Shown here: piece after piece, positions 7,468-15,977 of the stretch
Numbering within the stretch: position 1 is the first letter of the stretch
Layout: each line of letters begins with the position of its first letter
Assembly: GCA_949082785.1 (NCBI GenBank)
Contig: CARVLU010000002.1
Span: forward strand, 1 to 64,000
Length of the DNA stretch: 64,000 nucleotides
From: an uncultured Alphaproteobacteria bacterium
GTDB lineage: Bacteria > Pseudomonadota > Alphaproteobacteria > Rs-D84
Direction: 5' to 3'
Program-made: the position numbers and the translations under genes
The notes under the pieces: model-generated
What the model was told of the DNA's origin: nothing
The model's database searches: none
Seen by the model: only the letters and a program-made list of their open reading frames with translations

Positions 7468-8028
7468 TTATTTATCTTCCCCGGCATCTGCCGCATCAGC
7501 TTTCTTGCCATCACGGCCGGCGATAATTTCAGCCACGGATTTGCCGCGACGTGCCGCAACAGTTTTCGGCGAATTCATTTTAGAGAACGCCAAGAACGCC
7601 GCACGAATCATGTTGTTGGGATTGTTGGAACCCTGGGATTTCACAACGACGTCCTGAACGCCCAAGCATTCAAAGACCGCGCGCAACGCCCCACCGGCAA
7701 TGATACCGGTCCCGGGAACCGCACTGCGAACAACCAATTTGCTGGCGCCGTATTTGGCGGCGCTGTCGTGGTGCAGTGTGCGACCTTCTTTCAGGGGGAC
7801 GCGAATCATTTTCGCCTTGGCAGCCTTGGTCGCCTTTTGCACAGCCGACTGAACTTCCAACGCTTTACCTTTGCCAAAGCCGACCTTGCCAGCCTTGTCC
7901 CCGACCACAACCAGGGCCGAGAAAGACATATTGCGACCGCCCTTAACCGTTTTGGAAACGCGGTTAATCGAAACCAGTTTATCTACCAGGTTATCCGTCT
8001 GCAATTTTTTATCATCAAAACGTGCCAT
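7468..8028 (-). CDS. rpsE: 30S ribosomal protein S5
   Basis: S5, 186 residues, a decoding-fidelity protein. It contains INRVSKTVKGGRNMSFSALVVVGD (double-stranded RNA-binding domain), GKVGFGKGKALEV and GTGIIAGGALRAVFE. An Ala/Asp-rich tail (KKADAADAGEDK) closes it. It starts 18 bases after rplR. Confidence 0.98.
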   Translation of the reverse strand: MARFDDKKLQTDNLVDKLVSINRVSKTVKGGRNMSFSALVVVGDKAGKVGFGKGKALEVQSAVQKATKAAKAKMIRVPLKEGRTLHHDSAAKYGASKLVVRSAVPGTGIIAGGALRAVFECLGVQDVVVKSQGSNNPNNMIRAAFLAFSKMNSPKTVAARRGKSVAEIIAGRDGKKADAADAGEDK

Positions 8029-8046
8029 TTATGTACTCCGTAATTC

Positions 8047-8403
8047 TTAGATTCTAACGCCGCCTGCACGGATTGCTTCGCACAGCGCCTTTACGCGACC
8101 ATGATAACGATAACCGCCACGATCGAAATAACAATTTTCTGCAATGTTGGCCTTAATCGCGCGTTCCGCAAAGGCTTTGCCAACCAATTCAGCGCCCGCA
8201 ACATTCCAACCCTTGCCATTGAACCCTTTTTCCTTGGACGACGCGGCGCAAACCGTGTGGCCCTTGACATCATCAATAGCCTGGATTTCAATATGACGAC
8301 CCGAGCGGAATACAGACAAACGAATTTTGCCAGGATTTTTTCTTTTCAGCGCACCGCGATTTGCCAGCGTGCGTCTTTCTTCACTAGACAAATGTTTTAA
8401 CAT
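8047..8403 (-). CDS. rplR: 50S ribosomal protein L18
   Basis: L18, a 5S rRNA-binding protein, 118 residues. Family motifs are KIRLSVFRSGRHIEIQAIDD, AELVGKAFAERAIKANI and the end YHGRVKALCEAIRAGGVRI. It is separated from rplF by 143 bases that hold hairpins rather than a gene. Confidence 0.98.
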   Translation of the reverse strand: MLKHLSSEERRTLANRGALKRKNPGKIRLSVFRSGRHIEIQAIDDVKGHTVCAASSKEKGFNGKGWNVAGAELVGKAFAERAIKANIAENCYFDRGGYRYHGRVKALCEAIRAGGVRI

Positions 8404-8546
8404 TTTATTTCCTTTTTTGATATTCCCGTAACAGCGGAAATTATTTTTTGTTTTGGTTGTTCCGTTGCCAGAATGCCATCTGCCTGAATTTTTGCCCCAG
8501 GTTCAGGGCAAAACATTTACAGGCCATCAGCACTTTCCACAACAGA

Positions 8547-9098
8547 TTATTTCTTTTTACCTTCCTTGCGGCGGATTTTTTCGCCCTTATAGAAGATGCC
8601 CTTACCTTTGTACGGGTCGGCCTTGCGGACCTTGTGCACTTTGTCGGCGAACTGGCCAACCAGGCATTTGTCCATACCCTTGATAACAAATTCTGTCGGG
8701 GTCGCGCCCATTTCCACGGTCAAGCCCGCCGGAATCGGCATAATAACGTCGTGGGAATAACCGGCAACCAAGACCAGTTCATTGCCCTTAACAGACGCTT
8801 TGTAACCAACGCCCTTCATATACATTTCTTTGGCAAAGCCGTCAGAAACACCGATAACCGCCGCCTTGATATTGCGGGTCATTGTGCCCCACATGGCGCG
8901 CGATGCCTTATCTTCGGCATCTTTGGGTGTAATAACAACTTCGGACCCTTCGATGCGGATATCAACCAATCCGGCATTTTTCGAATCCAACGCGATTTTC
9001 AATTCGCCTTTGGGTCCCTTGACCACCAAGGCATTATCAACAACTGCAACGGATACGCCGTCTTTCAGTTGAACTGGATATTTTCCTGCACGAGACAT
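8547..9098 (-). CDS. rplF: 50S ribosomal protein L6
   Basis: L6, 183 residues, with two related alpha/beta domains. The start MSRAGKYPVQLKDGV and the C-terminal motif RKADPYKGKGIFYKGEKIRRKEGKKK are diagnostic. It binds near the factor-binding stalk of the 50S subunit. The start is 33 bases after rpsH. Confidence 0.98.
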   Translation of the reverse strand: MSRAGKYPVQLKDGVSVAVVDNALVVKGPKGELKIALDSKNAGLVDIRIEGSEVVITPKDAEDKASRAMWGTMTRNIKAAVIGVSDGFAKEMYMKGVGYKASVKGNELVLVAGYSHDVIMPIPAGLTVEMGATPTEFVIKGMDKCLVGQFADKVHKVRKADPYKGKGIFYKGEKIRRKEGKKK

Positions 9099-9131
9099 AT
9101 TAATTCCTTATATCTGATTGCCGAACAGCAA

Positions 9132-9530
9132 TTAAATTACCTTGCACAATACTTCGCCGCCAACATTCATCAAGCGTGCCTTGTGATCTGTCATAACGCC
9201 GGCCGGTGTCGAAACGATTGCAACACCCAAACCGTTCAAAACTTTCGGCATTTTCGCGCTGCCGGAATAGACACGACGGCCCGGTTTGGACACGACGGAA
9301 ATTTCTTGGATGGCGCCGTTGCCGCCGACATATTTCAGTTCGACAACCAAATTCGCGCGTTTTTCATCAATTTGTTCTTTGCGGAAATCGGTGATGAAAC
9401 CTTCTTCTTTCAGAACGGCCAAAACGGCTGCACGCAGTTTGCTGCACGGCATTGTGACAAATTCTTTGCCGGCGTTCTGCCCGTTACGGATACGGGTCAA
9501 CATATCTCCGATGGGATGTGATAATGACAT
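9132..9530 (-). CDS. rpsH: 30S ribosomal protein S8
   Basis: S8, 132 residues, binds the central domain of 16S rRNA. It starts DMLTRIRNGQNAGKEFV and contains SKPGRRVYSG and the late GLGVAIVSTPAGVMTDHKAR. In model bacteria S8 represses spc-operon translation; whether that holds here cannot be told. Confidence 0.98.
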   Translation of the reverse strand: MSLSHPIGDMLTRIRNGQNAGKEFVTMPCSKLRAAVLAVLKEEGFITDFRKEQIDEKRANLVVELKYVGGNGAIQEISVVSKPGRRVYSGSAKMPKVLNGLGVAIVSTPAGVMTDHKARLMNVGGEVLCKVI

Positions 9531-9609
9531 ATTTTACTCCTTACAGTACCAGGGTGCCCCCTGTGTTTTTCTGTATCAGCTGCATTGTCCACAGCTTAAC
9601 TTGATTAAA

Positions 9610-9912
9610 TTACCAGCTGGACTTGCGAACACCCGGCAGTTTACCTTCGGACGCCATGGTGCGAACCTGTTGGCGACACAGCCCAAACATACGCGAAAAC
9701 CCGCGGGAACGTCCCGTGACCGAACAACGGTTACGCAAACGTGTCGGATTGGCATTACGCGGCAGCTTGGCCAATTTTTTCATCGCGTCCATGCGTTCGT
9801 CAGGCGTGGCATTGACGGACATTTTTGCTTTGATTGCTTCGCGCTTCTTAGCATACTGAGCAACCAGCTTTTCACGTCTTTTTTGTTTATTGATCAACGC
9901 TAATTTAGCCAT
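9610..9912 (-). CDS. rpsN: 30S ribosomal protein S14 (zinc-independent type)
   Basis: S14, 100 residues, the long form without the CxxC zinc ribbon. It starts MAKLALINKQKRREKLV and has RNANPTRLRNRC and GRSRGFSRMFGLCRQQVR. It lies between rplE and rpsH as expected. A hairpin (AGCTG/CAGCT) sits in the 79-base gap to rpsH. Confidence 0.98.
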   Translation of the reverse strand: MAKLALINKQKRREKLVAQYAKKREAIKAKMSVNATPDERMDAMKKLAKLPRNANPTRLRNRCSVTGRSRGFSRMFGLCRQQVRTMASEGKLPGVRKSSW

Positions 9913-9930
9913 TTTTTTTCCTTACTCTTA

Positions 9931-10476
9931 TTATTTCAACACCAGCGGCAGGCCGATTTTTGTCAGCAATGCGCGTGCTTCTTCGTCTGTTTTTGCAGTT
10001 GTCGCGATGACAATGTCCATCCCGCGAATTGCATCGATTTTATCAACAGAAATTTCCGGGAAAATCAAATGTTCTTTGATACCAAAGGCATAGTTTCCAC
10101 GACCGTCGAATTTGGATTTGGACAAACCACGAAAGTCCTTGACGCGCGGCAACGCAACCGTAATCAATTTATCCAAGAAATCATACATTCTTTTGCCACG
10201 CAGGGTAACCTTGGTACCGATGGGCTGGCCTTCGCGCAGGCGGTATGTCGCGATAGATTTCTTCGCGCGGGTAATAACGGACTTCTGTGCAGCAATCGCG
10301 GTCAAATCAGCCGCCGCCGCATCCAGTTTCTTTTTATCGGAAATCGCTTCGCCGACGCCCATGTTCAACACGATTTTGGACAGTTTCGGCACAGCCAGTG
10401 TATTTGTGTAACCGAATTCTTTTACCAATTCGGGCACAATGTTTTTTTCATAAATTTCACGCAATCTGCTTTGCAT
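9931..10476 (-). CDS. rplE: 50S ribosomal protein L5
   Basis: L5, 181 residues, binds 5S rRNA and contacts P-site tRNA. Motifs are PKLSKIVLNMGVGEAI, AKKSIATYRLREGQPIGTKVTLRG and DFRGLSKSKFDGRGNYAFGIKEHLIFPEI. The start is 48 bases after rplX. Confidence 0.98.
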   Translation of the reverse strand: MQSRLREIYEKNIVPELVKEFGYTNTLAVPKLSKIVLNMGVGEAISDKKKLDAAAADLTAIAAQKSVITRAKKSIATYRLREGQPIGTKVTLRGKRMYDFLDKLITVALPRVKDFRGLSKSKFDGRGNYAFGIKEHLIFPEISVDKIDAIRGMDIVIATTAKTDEEARALLTKIGLPLVLK

Positions 10477-10524
10477 TTCTTAATCCTTAACGTTTTGGTC
10501 CCGTAACAGCGGGTCCCCAGTTTT

Positions 10525-10827
10525 TTAAATTTCGGCCCCAGATTTTCTAGAAATACGAACCTTTTTGCCCTGGTCCATTTTGAACCCGGCGCGTGTTGCT
10601 TTCTTGGTCTTTGGGTCAATCAAGGCAACATTCGACACATGCAGGGGTGCTTCGCGGTCAACGATATGACCCGGCTGTTCCTGTGTCGGCTTGATATGCC
10701 ATTTGCGACGGTTAACACCTTCGACCACAACGCGAGATTCGGTTGGGCGCGCTTCCAGCACTTTGCCTTTGACGCCTTTGTATTTCCCCGTAATAACTAC
10801 GACTTCATCGCCTTTCTTAATTTTCAT
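10525..10827 (-). CDS. rplX: 50S ribosomal protein L24
   Basis: L24, 100 residues, an assembly-initiating 50S protein. The KOW motif is KKGDEVVVITGKYKGVKGKV, followed by VVVEGVNRRKWHIKPTQEQPG and APLHVSNVALIDP. It starts 38 bases after rplN. The gap to rplE carries the palindrome CCCG...CGGG. Confidence 0.98.
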   Translation of the reverse strand: MKIKKGDEVVVITGKYKGVKGKVLEARPTESRVVVEGVNRRKWHIKPTQEQPGHIVDREAPLHVSNVALIDPKTKKATRAGFKMDQGKKVRISRKSGAEI

Positions 10828-10865
10828 TTTATAACCTTTTCTCTACTTCTGGCAGATGCCCAGTG

Positions 10866-11240
10866 TTAGATAACTTCCGGTGCCAAGGACACGATTTTCT
10901 GAACGTCGTATTTGCGACGAACTTCGCGGGCGATGGGCCCGAAAATACGTGTACCAATCGGTTCGAAATTGTTCTTGTTAATCAAGACAACCGCATTGTC
11001 GTCAAAACGGATGATGGAACCATCAGCACGTTTGACCGGGAACTTGGTGCGCACGATGATTGCGCGCTGCACGGTACCCTTGGCAACTTTACCACGTGGA
11101 ATTGCTTCTTTGATGGCAACCACGATTTTGTCCCCAACAGTGGCATAGCGACGATGAGAACCGCCCAAAACCTTGATGCACATAGCTTTGCGTGCACCCG
11201 AGTTGTCAGCAACTGTCATAACTGTTTCATTCTGAATCAT
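10866..11240 (-). CDS. rplN: 50S ribosomal protein L14
   Basis: L14, 124 residues. I place the start at the ATG at 11240, MIQNETVMTVADNSGARKAM, which matches the family and has an AGGA site. The open frame continues upstream but adds no homologous residues. Core motifs are RYATVGDKIVVAIKEAIPRG, GSIIRFDDNAVVLIN and the end EVRRKYDVQKIVSLAPEVI. Confidence 0.97.
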   Translation of the reverse strand: MIQNETVMTVADNSGARKAMCIKVLGGSHRRYATVGDKIVVAIKEAIPRGKVAKGTVQRAIIVRTKFPVKRADGSIIRFDDNAVVLINKNNFEPIGTRIFGPIAREVRRKYDVQKIVSLAPEVI

Positions 11241-11347
11241 AACTTTAATCCTTGTCCTGCAAGCGGGGCCATCCCCCACCGCTTTGTTATAGGTCCCGAC
11301 TGCCCTGCCCCGGTGACCGGGAAAGAACCTCAAAGAACCTGTGTGAT

Positions 11348-11617
11348 TTAGTCAACTACTTCGACGGCACCGTCTTTGGACACACCAACGCGGCCCTTAA
11401 CCACCCAAGATTTTGTCTTGGAAATGGGACGATGTTCTTCGATTGCAACAATGTCACCAACTTTGAATTCGTTGGATTCATCGTGCGCCTTGTACTTTTT
11501 GTTCTGCTTTACGAACTTGCCGTACAGCGGGTGGCGGAAACGACGTTCCACTTCGACAACGACAGTTTTGTCGTTGGCTGTACTTGTAACCGTTCCTTGC
11601 AGTATACGTCTTGGCAT
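11348..11617 (-). CDS. rpsQ: 30S ribosomal protein S17
   Basis: S17, 89 residues, an OB-fold primary 16S-binding protein. It starts MPRRILQGTVTSTANDKTVV and contains VERRFRHPLYGKFV, KYKAHDE and GDIVAIEEHRPISKTKSW. A 160-base gap with two hairpins separates it from rpmC. Confidence 0.98.
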   Translation of the reverse strand: MPRRILQGTVTSTANDKTVVVEVERRFRHPLYGKFVKQNKKYKAHDESNEFKVGDIVAIEEHRPISKTKSWVVKGRVGVSKDGAVEVVD

Positions 11618-11777
11618 AACTTATGTCCTTACTATTTCTACCATTCTTGGTGCGCATGCCCGGTTTTATTGGCGGGCGGCGCCCCAAAAACAGGTCTTTT
11701 TTTTGTTCTACCTGTCTGATTTCTGTCTTATGACCCGGTCAAATGTACCAGTCATAAATAAAAAATCAAGCTTTTTC

Positions 11778-11981
11778 TTACTTCGCAGCGTTTAACTTTG
11801 TCTTGACGCGGGCGATTTCACGACGGGTTTGACGAATAACGTGTGTTTTCGGCAACAGACCAGTCGCATGTTGAAAGCGCTGATTCATCTGTTCTTTTTT
11901 CAAATCAACCAGCTTGCTCTGCAATGCTTCGGCTGTCAAAGCTTCTTTTTCTGCTGTGTTTTTAGCGTTTTTTTCTGCCAT
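11778..11981 (-). CDS. rpmC: 50S ribosomal protein L29
   Basis: L29, 67 residues, at the exit tunnel. The two-helix hairpin appears as LQSKLVDLKKEQMNQRFQHATG and HVIRQTRREIARVKTKLNA. The N-terminus (AEKNAKNTAEKEALT) is slightly longer than usual. Confidence 0.95.
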   Translation of the reverse strand: MAEKNAKNTAEKEALTAEALQSKLVDLKKEQMNQRFQHATGLLPKTHVIRQTRREIARVKTKLNAAK

Positions 11982-12002
11982 CTCTACTTACCTTTGTTGC
12001 AC

Positions 12003-12020
12003 CGGGTCCGGGTGGACCCG
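12003..12020. repeat. Hairpin between rplP and rpmC
   Basis: CGGGTCC (12003-12009) and GGACCCG (12014-12020) pair perfectly around a four-base loop. It is another member of the intercistronic stem-loops in this operon. Confidence 0.5.
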
Positions 12021-12026
12021 TTCATT

Positions 12027-12440
12027 TTAGTTCATCTTGCGTTCAACGATTTTCGTTTTGACTGGCAATTTCGCCGCAGCCAAGGCAAAGGCTTCATACG
12101 CGACTTCGGGTTTTACACCGTCCAGTTCGAACATGATGCGGCCCGGTTTCACGCGGCAAATCCAGTATTCGACCGCCCCTTTACCTTTACCCATACGGAC
12201 TTCGGCCGGCTTCTTGGTAACCGGAACGTCCGGGAATACGCGAATCCACAGTTTACCCATACGCTTCATGTGACGCGTAATGGCACGACGTGCAGCTTCG
12301 ATTTGACGCGCCGTGATACGTTCCGGCGACATAGCTTTCAGCCCAAAGGAACCGAACGCCAATTCACTGCCCCCTTTGGTGACACCGTGGATGCGGCCTT
12401 TGTGCTGTTTGCGAAATTTTGTTTTATTTGGCATTAACAT
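12027..12440 (-). CDS. rplP: 50S ribosomal protein L16
   Basis: L16, 137 residues, near the peptidyl-transferase centre and A site. It starts MLMPNKTKFRKQHKGRIHG; ARRAITRHMKRMGKLWIRVF and RMGKGKGAVEYWICRVKPG are diagnostic. It follows rpsC by 34 bases. Confidence 0.98.
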   Translation of the reverse strand: MLMPNKTKFRKQHKGRIHGVTKGGSELAFGSFGLKAMSPERITARQIEAARRAITRHMKRMGKLWIRVFPDVPVTKKPAEVRMGKGKGAVEYWICRVKPGRIMFELDGVKPEVAYEAFALAAAKLPVKTKIVERKMN

Positions 12441-12474
12441 GATACAAATCCTTCAATTTAAGCGGTATTTAGAC

Positions 12475-13176
12475 TTATTTGCTTCTTCTTTCGCTGCTGC
12501 CGGCATATTCTGTCGGACGGGCCATTTCGGACGCCAGCTTTTCCTTGTTCACAACGTCGCCAGTGTAAATCCAAACTTTTACACCGATAACGCCGTATGT
12601 GGTTTTGGCCTGGATTGACGCATAGTCAATGTCCGCACGCAATGTGTGCAAAGGAATACGACCTTCGCGGATTTGTTCACTGCGGGCGATTTCCGCACCA
12701 TTCAAACGACCCGAGCACATAACTTTGATACCCTGGGCGCCGGCCTTGGATGCATTCTGAACAGCTTTCTTCATGGCGCGTTTAAAGGAAACGCGGCCTT
12801 CGATTTGCTGCGCGATGTTCAATGCAACCAATTGTGCATTCAAATCCGGACGACGAACTTCATAGATGTTAACAACAACCTGGTCGTTTTTAACCAGCTT
12901 CTTGATGTCGTTGCGCAGTGTTTCGATATCGGCGCCGTTTTTACCGATAATCATACCCGGACGGGATGTGTGGATTGTGACCACAACTTTCTTGGCAAAG
13001 CGTTCGATAACAACTTTGGCCAAGCCAGCTTTTTTCAGTTTCTTTTCAACAAATTTGCGAATCTTAATATCTTCGGCCAACAGGTTGGCATAATCCTTTT
13101 TGCCCGCAATCCAGCGAGAATCAGTGATTTTATTAATAAATTCGCGTAACGAAATCGGCGATACTTTCTGTCCCAT
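12475..13176 (-). CDS. rpsC: 30S ribosomal protein S3
   Basis: S3, 233 residues, at the mRNA entry channel. The KH domain has VTIHTSRPGMIIGKNGADIE. The C-terminal domain has AMKKAVQNASKAGAQGIKV, SGRLNGAEIARSE and YGVIGVKVWIYTGDV. The usual length and synteny make the call firm. Confidence 0.98.
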   Translation of the reverse strand: MGQKVSPISLREFINKITDSRWIAGKKDYANLLAEDIKIRKFVEKKLKKAGLAKVVIERFAKKVVVTIHTSRPGMIIGKNGADIETLRNDIKKLVKNDQVVVNIYEVRRPDLNAQLVALNIAQQIEGRVSFKRAMKKAVQNASKAGAQGIKVMCSGRLNGAEIARSEQIREGRIPLHTLRADIDYASIQAKTTYGVIGVKVWIYTGDVVNKEKLASEMARPTEYAGSSERRSK

Positions 13177-13268
13177 TTTCTTTTTTCCTTACATTTATTA
13201 ATGGCGAATGTTCTTGAAGCATATAGCTTTATTCAGGAATGGGTATTCCATACCACTCGCCATGGCTC

Positions 13269-13676
13269 TTACTTGCTTTTTGCTTCTTTTTTAGCAGCTT
13301 TTTTGGTCGGCGCAACACCGGATTCCAAGACGATTGTCAAATTGGAAAACGGTTTCAAAATCGGACGCGCACTGCCGCGCGGGCCCGCCATGATGCGCTT
13401 CATCGTCAGCGCCTTGCCACACCAAATTTCTTTGATGAACAGGCTGTCCGCCGGCAGGTTTTTGTTGTGTTCCGCGTTTGCAACCGCAGACAACAAAGTC
13501 TTTAAAACTTCGCCGGACACGCGCTTTTTTGAAAATTTCAAGACATCAATCGCACGGTCAACGGGCATGCCGCGAACCATTGCGCAAACCAGATTCAGTT
13601 TCTGATGGCTGACGCGAATCAATTTGTTGAACGCGCGGACCTGATTATCTTTAATTCCATATCTTGTCGTTGTCAT
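13269..13676 (-). CDS. rplV: 50S ribosomal protein L22
   Basis: L22, 135 residues, lines the exit tunnel. It contains KLIRVSHQKLNLVCAMVRGM, AVANAEHNKNLPADSLFIKE and the tunnel loop region KRIMAGPRGSARPILK. A Lys/Ala-rich tail (KKAAKKEAKSK) closes it. Confidence 0.97.
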   Translation of the reverse strand: MTTTRYGIKDNQVRAFNKLIRVSHQKLNLVCAMVRGMPVDRAIDVLKFSKKRVSGEVLKTLLSAVANAEHNKNLPADSLFIKEIWCGKALTMKRIMAGPRGSARPILKPFSNLTIVLESGVAPTKKAAKKEAKSK

Positions 13677-13722
13677 AACTGTTTACCTTATTATTTATGA
13701 TTCCGCTGGGAATCAGAAATCC

Positions 13723-14007
13723 TTATTTCTTTCCGGCCGCGGCCTTTTTATTGGCGGCGTGCCCCTTAAAGGTGCGTGTCGGCGCGAATTCACCCAACTT
13801 GTGGCCAATCATATCTTCGACGATAGAGACCGGGATAAATTTGTTACCGTTGTGCACTTCGAATGTCAAACCAACCATCGGCGGAACAATCGTGCTGCCG
13901 CGGGACCAAGTCTTGATTGGCTTATGGTCGTTGCTTGCATTCGCCGCAGCTGCCTTTTTCAAGACAGAAGGATGAACATAAGGACCTTTCCAAACTGAAC
14001 GAGACAT
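13723..14007 (-). CDS. rpsS: 30S ribosomal protein S19
   Basis: S19, 94 residues, of the 30S head. I start at the ATG at 14007 (MSRSVWKGPYVHPSVLKKA), which matches the family; the frame stays open upstream without homology. Further motifs are WSRGSTIVPPMVGLTFEVHN and KLGEFAPTRTFKGHA. Confidence 0.97.
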   Translation of the reverse strand: MSRSVWKGPYVHPSVLKKAAAANASNDHKPIKTWSRGSTIVPPMVGLTFEVHNGNKFIPVSIVEDMIGHKLGEFAPTRTFKGHAANKKAAAGKK

Positions 14008-14061
14008 AAAAAACTCCGTTTTTCTTTGGTGCCGATGCCACTGGGGCACCGGCTACCTTAA

Positions 14062-14895
14062 TTATTTCTTCTTTGCCAAGTGTCTGCTGCGGATAATCAT
14101 CTTTGCAGTACGTTTGTTGCTACGTGTACGATAACCCTTGGCCGGGATACCAGTACGGGAAACCGGTGTGTGGCCCTTAGAGTGACCGTTACCACCACCC
14201 ATCGGGTGATCGACCGGGTTCATCGCCATACCACGGACGGACGGACGGATACCCAACCAACGGGCACGACCGGCCTTGCCCAAGTTGACGTTGCGCTGAT
14301 CCGGGTTGGATACGCTGCCAACTGTCGCCAAGCAGTCAGAATGAACCTTGCGCAGTTCGCCGCTGTTCATTTTAATCTGGGCATAAACGCCGTCTTTACC
14401 CATCAACTGGGCATAGCAACCCGCACTGCGGGCCAACTGGCCGCCGGCGCCCGGCTTTAATTCAACGTTGTGAACAATTGTACCAATTGGCATGTTCTTC
14501 AACGGCATTGCATTACCCGGCTTGATGTCTTCACGCTGGCCAGAAATGACAACGTCACCCGCCTTTAAATCGCGCGGCGCCAGGATATAGGAACGAACGC
14601 CATCGGTGTATTCAATCAACGCGATAAACGCCGTACGGTTCGGGTCATATTCCAGACGAACAACCGTCGCCGGGATACCCGCTTTTTTGCGGCCAAAATC
14701 AATCAAGCGATATTTACGCTTGTGCCCGCCACCCTGGTGCGGAACAGTTACATGACCAAAATTATTACGTCCACCCTTGGACTTTAAACCAACCGTCAAA
14801 GACTTTTCCGGTGCGCCGCGATGCAATTCGCTGCGATCGACCTGGGTCAAACCACGGGTCCCCGGTGTTGTTGGCTTGTAATGCTTCAATGCCAT
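14062..14895 (-). CDS. rplB: 50S ribosomal protein L2
   Basis: L2, 277 residues, needed for subunit association and peptidyl transfer. Motifs are KSKGGRNNFGHVTVPHQGGG, KAGIPATVVRLEYDPNRTAF and, near the C-terminus, RGMAMNPVDHPMGGGNGHSK with the conserved His. The gap to rpsS holds the hairpin GGTGCC/GGCACC. Confidence 0.98.
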   Translation of the reverse strand: MALKHYKPTTPGTRGLTQVDRSELHRGAPEKSLTVGLKSKGGRNNFGHVTVPHQGGGHKRKYRLIDFGRKKAGIPATVVRLEYDPNRTAFIALIEYTDGVRSYILAPRDLKAGDVVISGQREDIKPGNAMPLKNMPIGTIVHNVELKPGAGGQLARSAGCYAQLMGKDGVYAQIKMNSGELRKVHSDCLATVGSVSNPDQRNVNLGKAGRARWLGIRPSVRGMAMNPVDHPMGGGNGHSKGHTPVSRTGIPAKGYRTRSNKRTAKMIIRSRHLAKKK

Positions 14896-14915
14896 TTTTT
14901 TCTTACCTTTGTTTC

Positions 14916-14961
14916 TGCCTTGACACTAACGTCCAGTTAATCCGGATTCTCTGTCAAGGCA
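14916..14961. repeat. Hairpin between rplW and rplB
   Basis: TGCCTTGACA (14916-14925) and TGTCAAGGCA (14952-14961) are perfect 10-base arms. The stem fills most of the 73-base gap just upstream of the rplB ribosome-binding site. Confidence 0.55.
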
Positions 14962-14968
14962 CGTTCAC

Positions 14969-15301
14969 TTATACGTTTGCGGACAAATCCAATGTGGCAT
15001 CTGCCGGCAAAGATACGTATGCTTTTTTCACAGTGCGCTGTGTGCCAGTGCTGCGACCACGGAAAGTTTTAACCTTTCCTTTGACGACAACAATGTTAAC
15101 CTTGGTCGGTTTGACATTGTAAATGGCCTGAACCGCGCGGGCAACATCTTCTTTGGTTGCGTTGGCCGCAACTTCAAAGACAATCCCGTTGTTTTCAGAC
15201 ACTTTTGCCGCCTTTTCCGAGATAATCGGCCGACGCAGTATACCATAAGTACCAGCGGTCGCAACGATTTTTTTCTCTGTATTCACTTTTTTTTCTGCCA
15301 T
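14969..15301 (-). CDS. rplW: 50S ribosomal protein L23
   Basis: L23, 110 residues, the docking site for trigger factor and SRP at the tunnel exit. Motifs are YGILRRPIISEKAAKVSE, NATKEDVARAVQAIYNVKPT and VNIVVVKGKVKTFRGRS. The first ~17 residues (AEKKVNTEKKIVATAG) extend beyond the usual start. Confidence 0.96.
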   Translation of the reverse strand: MAEKKVNTEKKIVATAGTYGILRRPIISEKAAKVSENNGIVFEVAANATKEDVARAVQAIYNVKPTKVNIVVVKGKVKTFRGRSTGTQRTVKKAYVSLPADATLDLSANV

Positions 15302-15320
15302 TTTAATGACCCTTTAATTC

Positions 15321-15950
15321 TTACGCTAATCTTGCTTCCACCGCCTTGACCGCGTCTGCTGTCAAGACCAATTTTTCATGTTTCAGGATGTCCAAAACAT
15401 TCAAACCAATTGTCGGCAGTGCATCGATGTTCGCGATGTTCGCCGCAGATTTTTTGAAGTTGTCATCCAACTGCTGGTCACCCACGAACAACGCAGATGT
15501 CAGCCCCAGTTTGTTCAACTGTTTGGCAAACGCCGCAGTTTTCGCCGCCGGCAGTTTTTCGGAATCAATGATGATCAAGCTGCCGTCTTTGACCTTGGAA
15601 GACAAAGCCATTTTCAGCCCCAGGCTGCGAATTTTCTTCGGCAAGTCGATTGCATGGTCGCGAACAACCGGTCCGTGAACCACACCACCGCCACGCATGT
15701 GAACGTTTTTCTTTTCACCCTGACGTGCGTTACCGGTCTTTTTCTGTTTGAACGCCTTTTTGCTGCTGCCTTCGACGTCAGAAACAGTTTTAACCGCATG
15801 TGTACCTGCGCGGGACTTTGCACGCTGCCAAGTAACGACGCGATGCAGGATGTCCGCACGCGGTTCAATCCCGAAGATGCTGTCGGCCAAGTCTGCTTTG
15901 CCGACTGCTTTGCCATCAAAATTAATAATGTCTAATTGCATTTTATTCAC
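15321..15950 (-). CDS. rplD: 50S ribosomal protein L4
   Basis: L4, 209 residues. The tunnel loop is WQRAKSRAGTHAVKTVSDVE with KKTGNARQGEKKNVHMRGGG and HGPVVRDHAIDLPKKIRSLG. In model systems L4 autoregulates the S10 operon; the leader of this operon differs, so that is not assumed here. It starts 27 bases after rplC. Confidence 0.98.
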   Translation of the reverse strand: MNKMQLDIINFDGKAVGKADLADSIFGIEPRADILHRVVTWQRAKSRAGTHAVKTVSDVEGSSKKAFKQKKTGNARQGEKKNVHMRGGGVVHGPVVRDHAIDLPKKIRSLGLKMALSSKVKDGSLIIIDSEKLPAAKTAAFAKQLNKLGLTSALFVGDQQLDDNFKKSAANIANIDALPTIGLNVLDILKHEKLVLTADAVKAVEARLA

Positions 15951-15977
15951 CTTACTCTTGCTGTCACTGTTCTTTTA

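Noticed and set aside
8441..8689. Open frame filling part of the rplF-rplR gap
   Set aside because: Most of it overlaps rplF in another frame, and the basic peptide has no family resemblance; the gap is better explained by hairpins.
11241..11333. 31-residue N-terminal extension of L14
   Set aside because: The extra residues have no similarity to L14, and the ATG at 11240 has a good ribosome-binding site.
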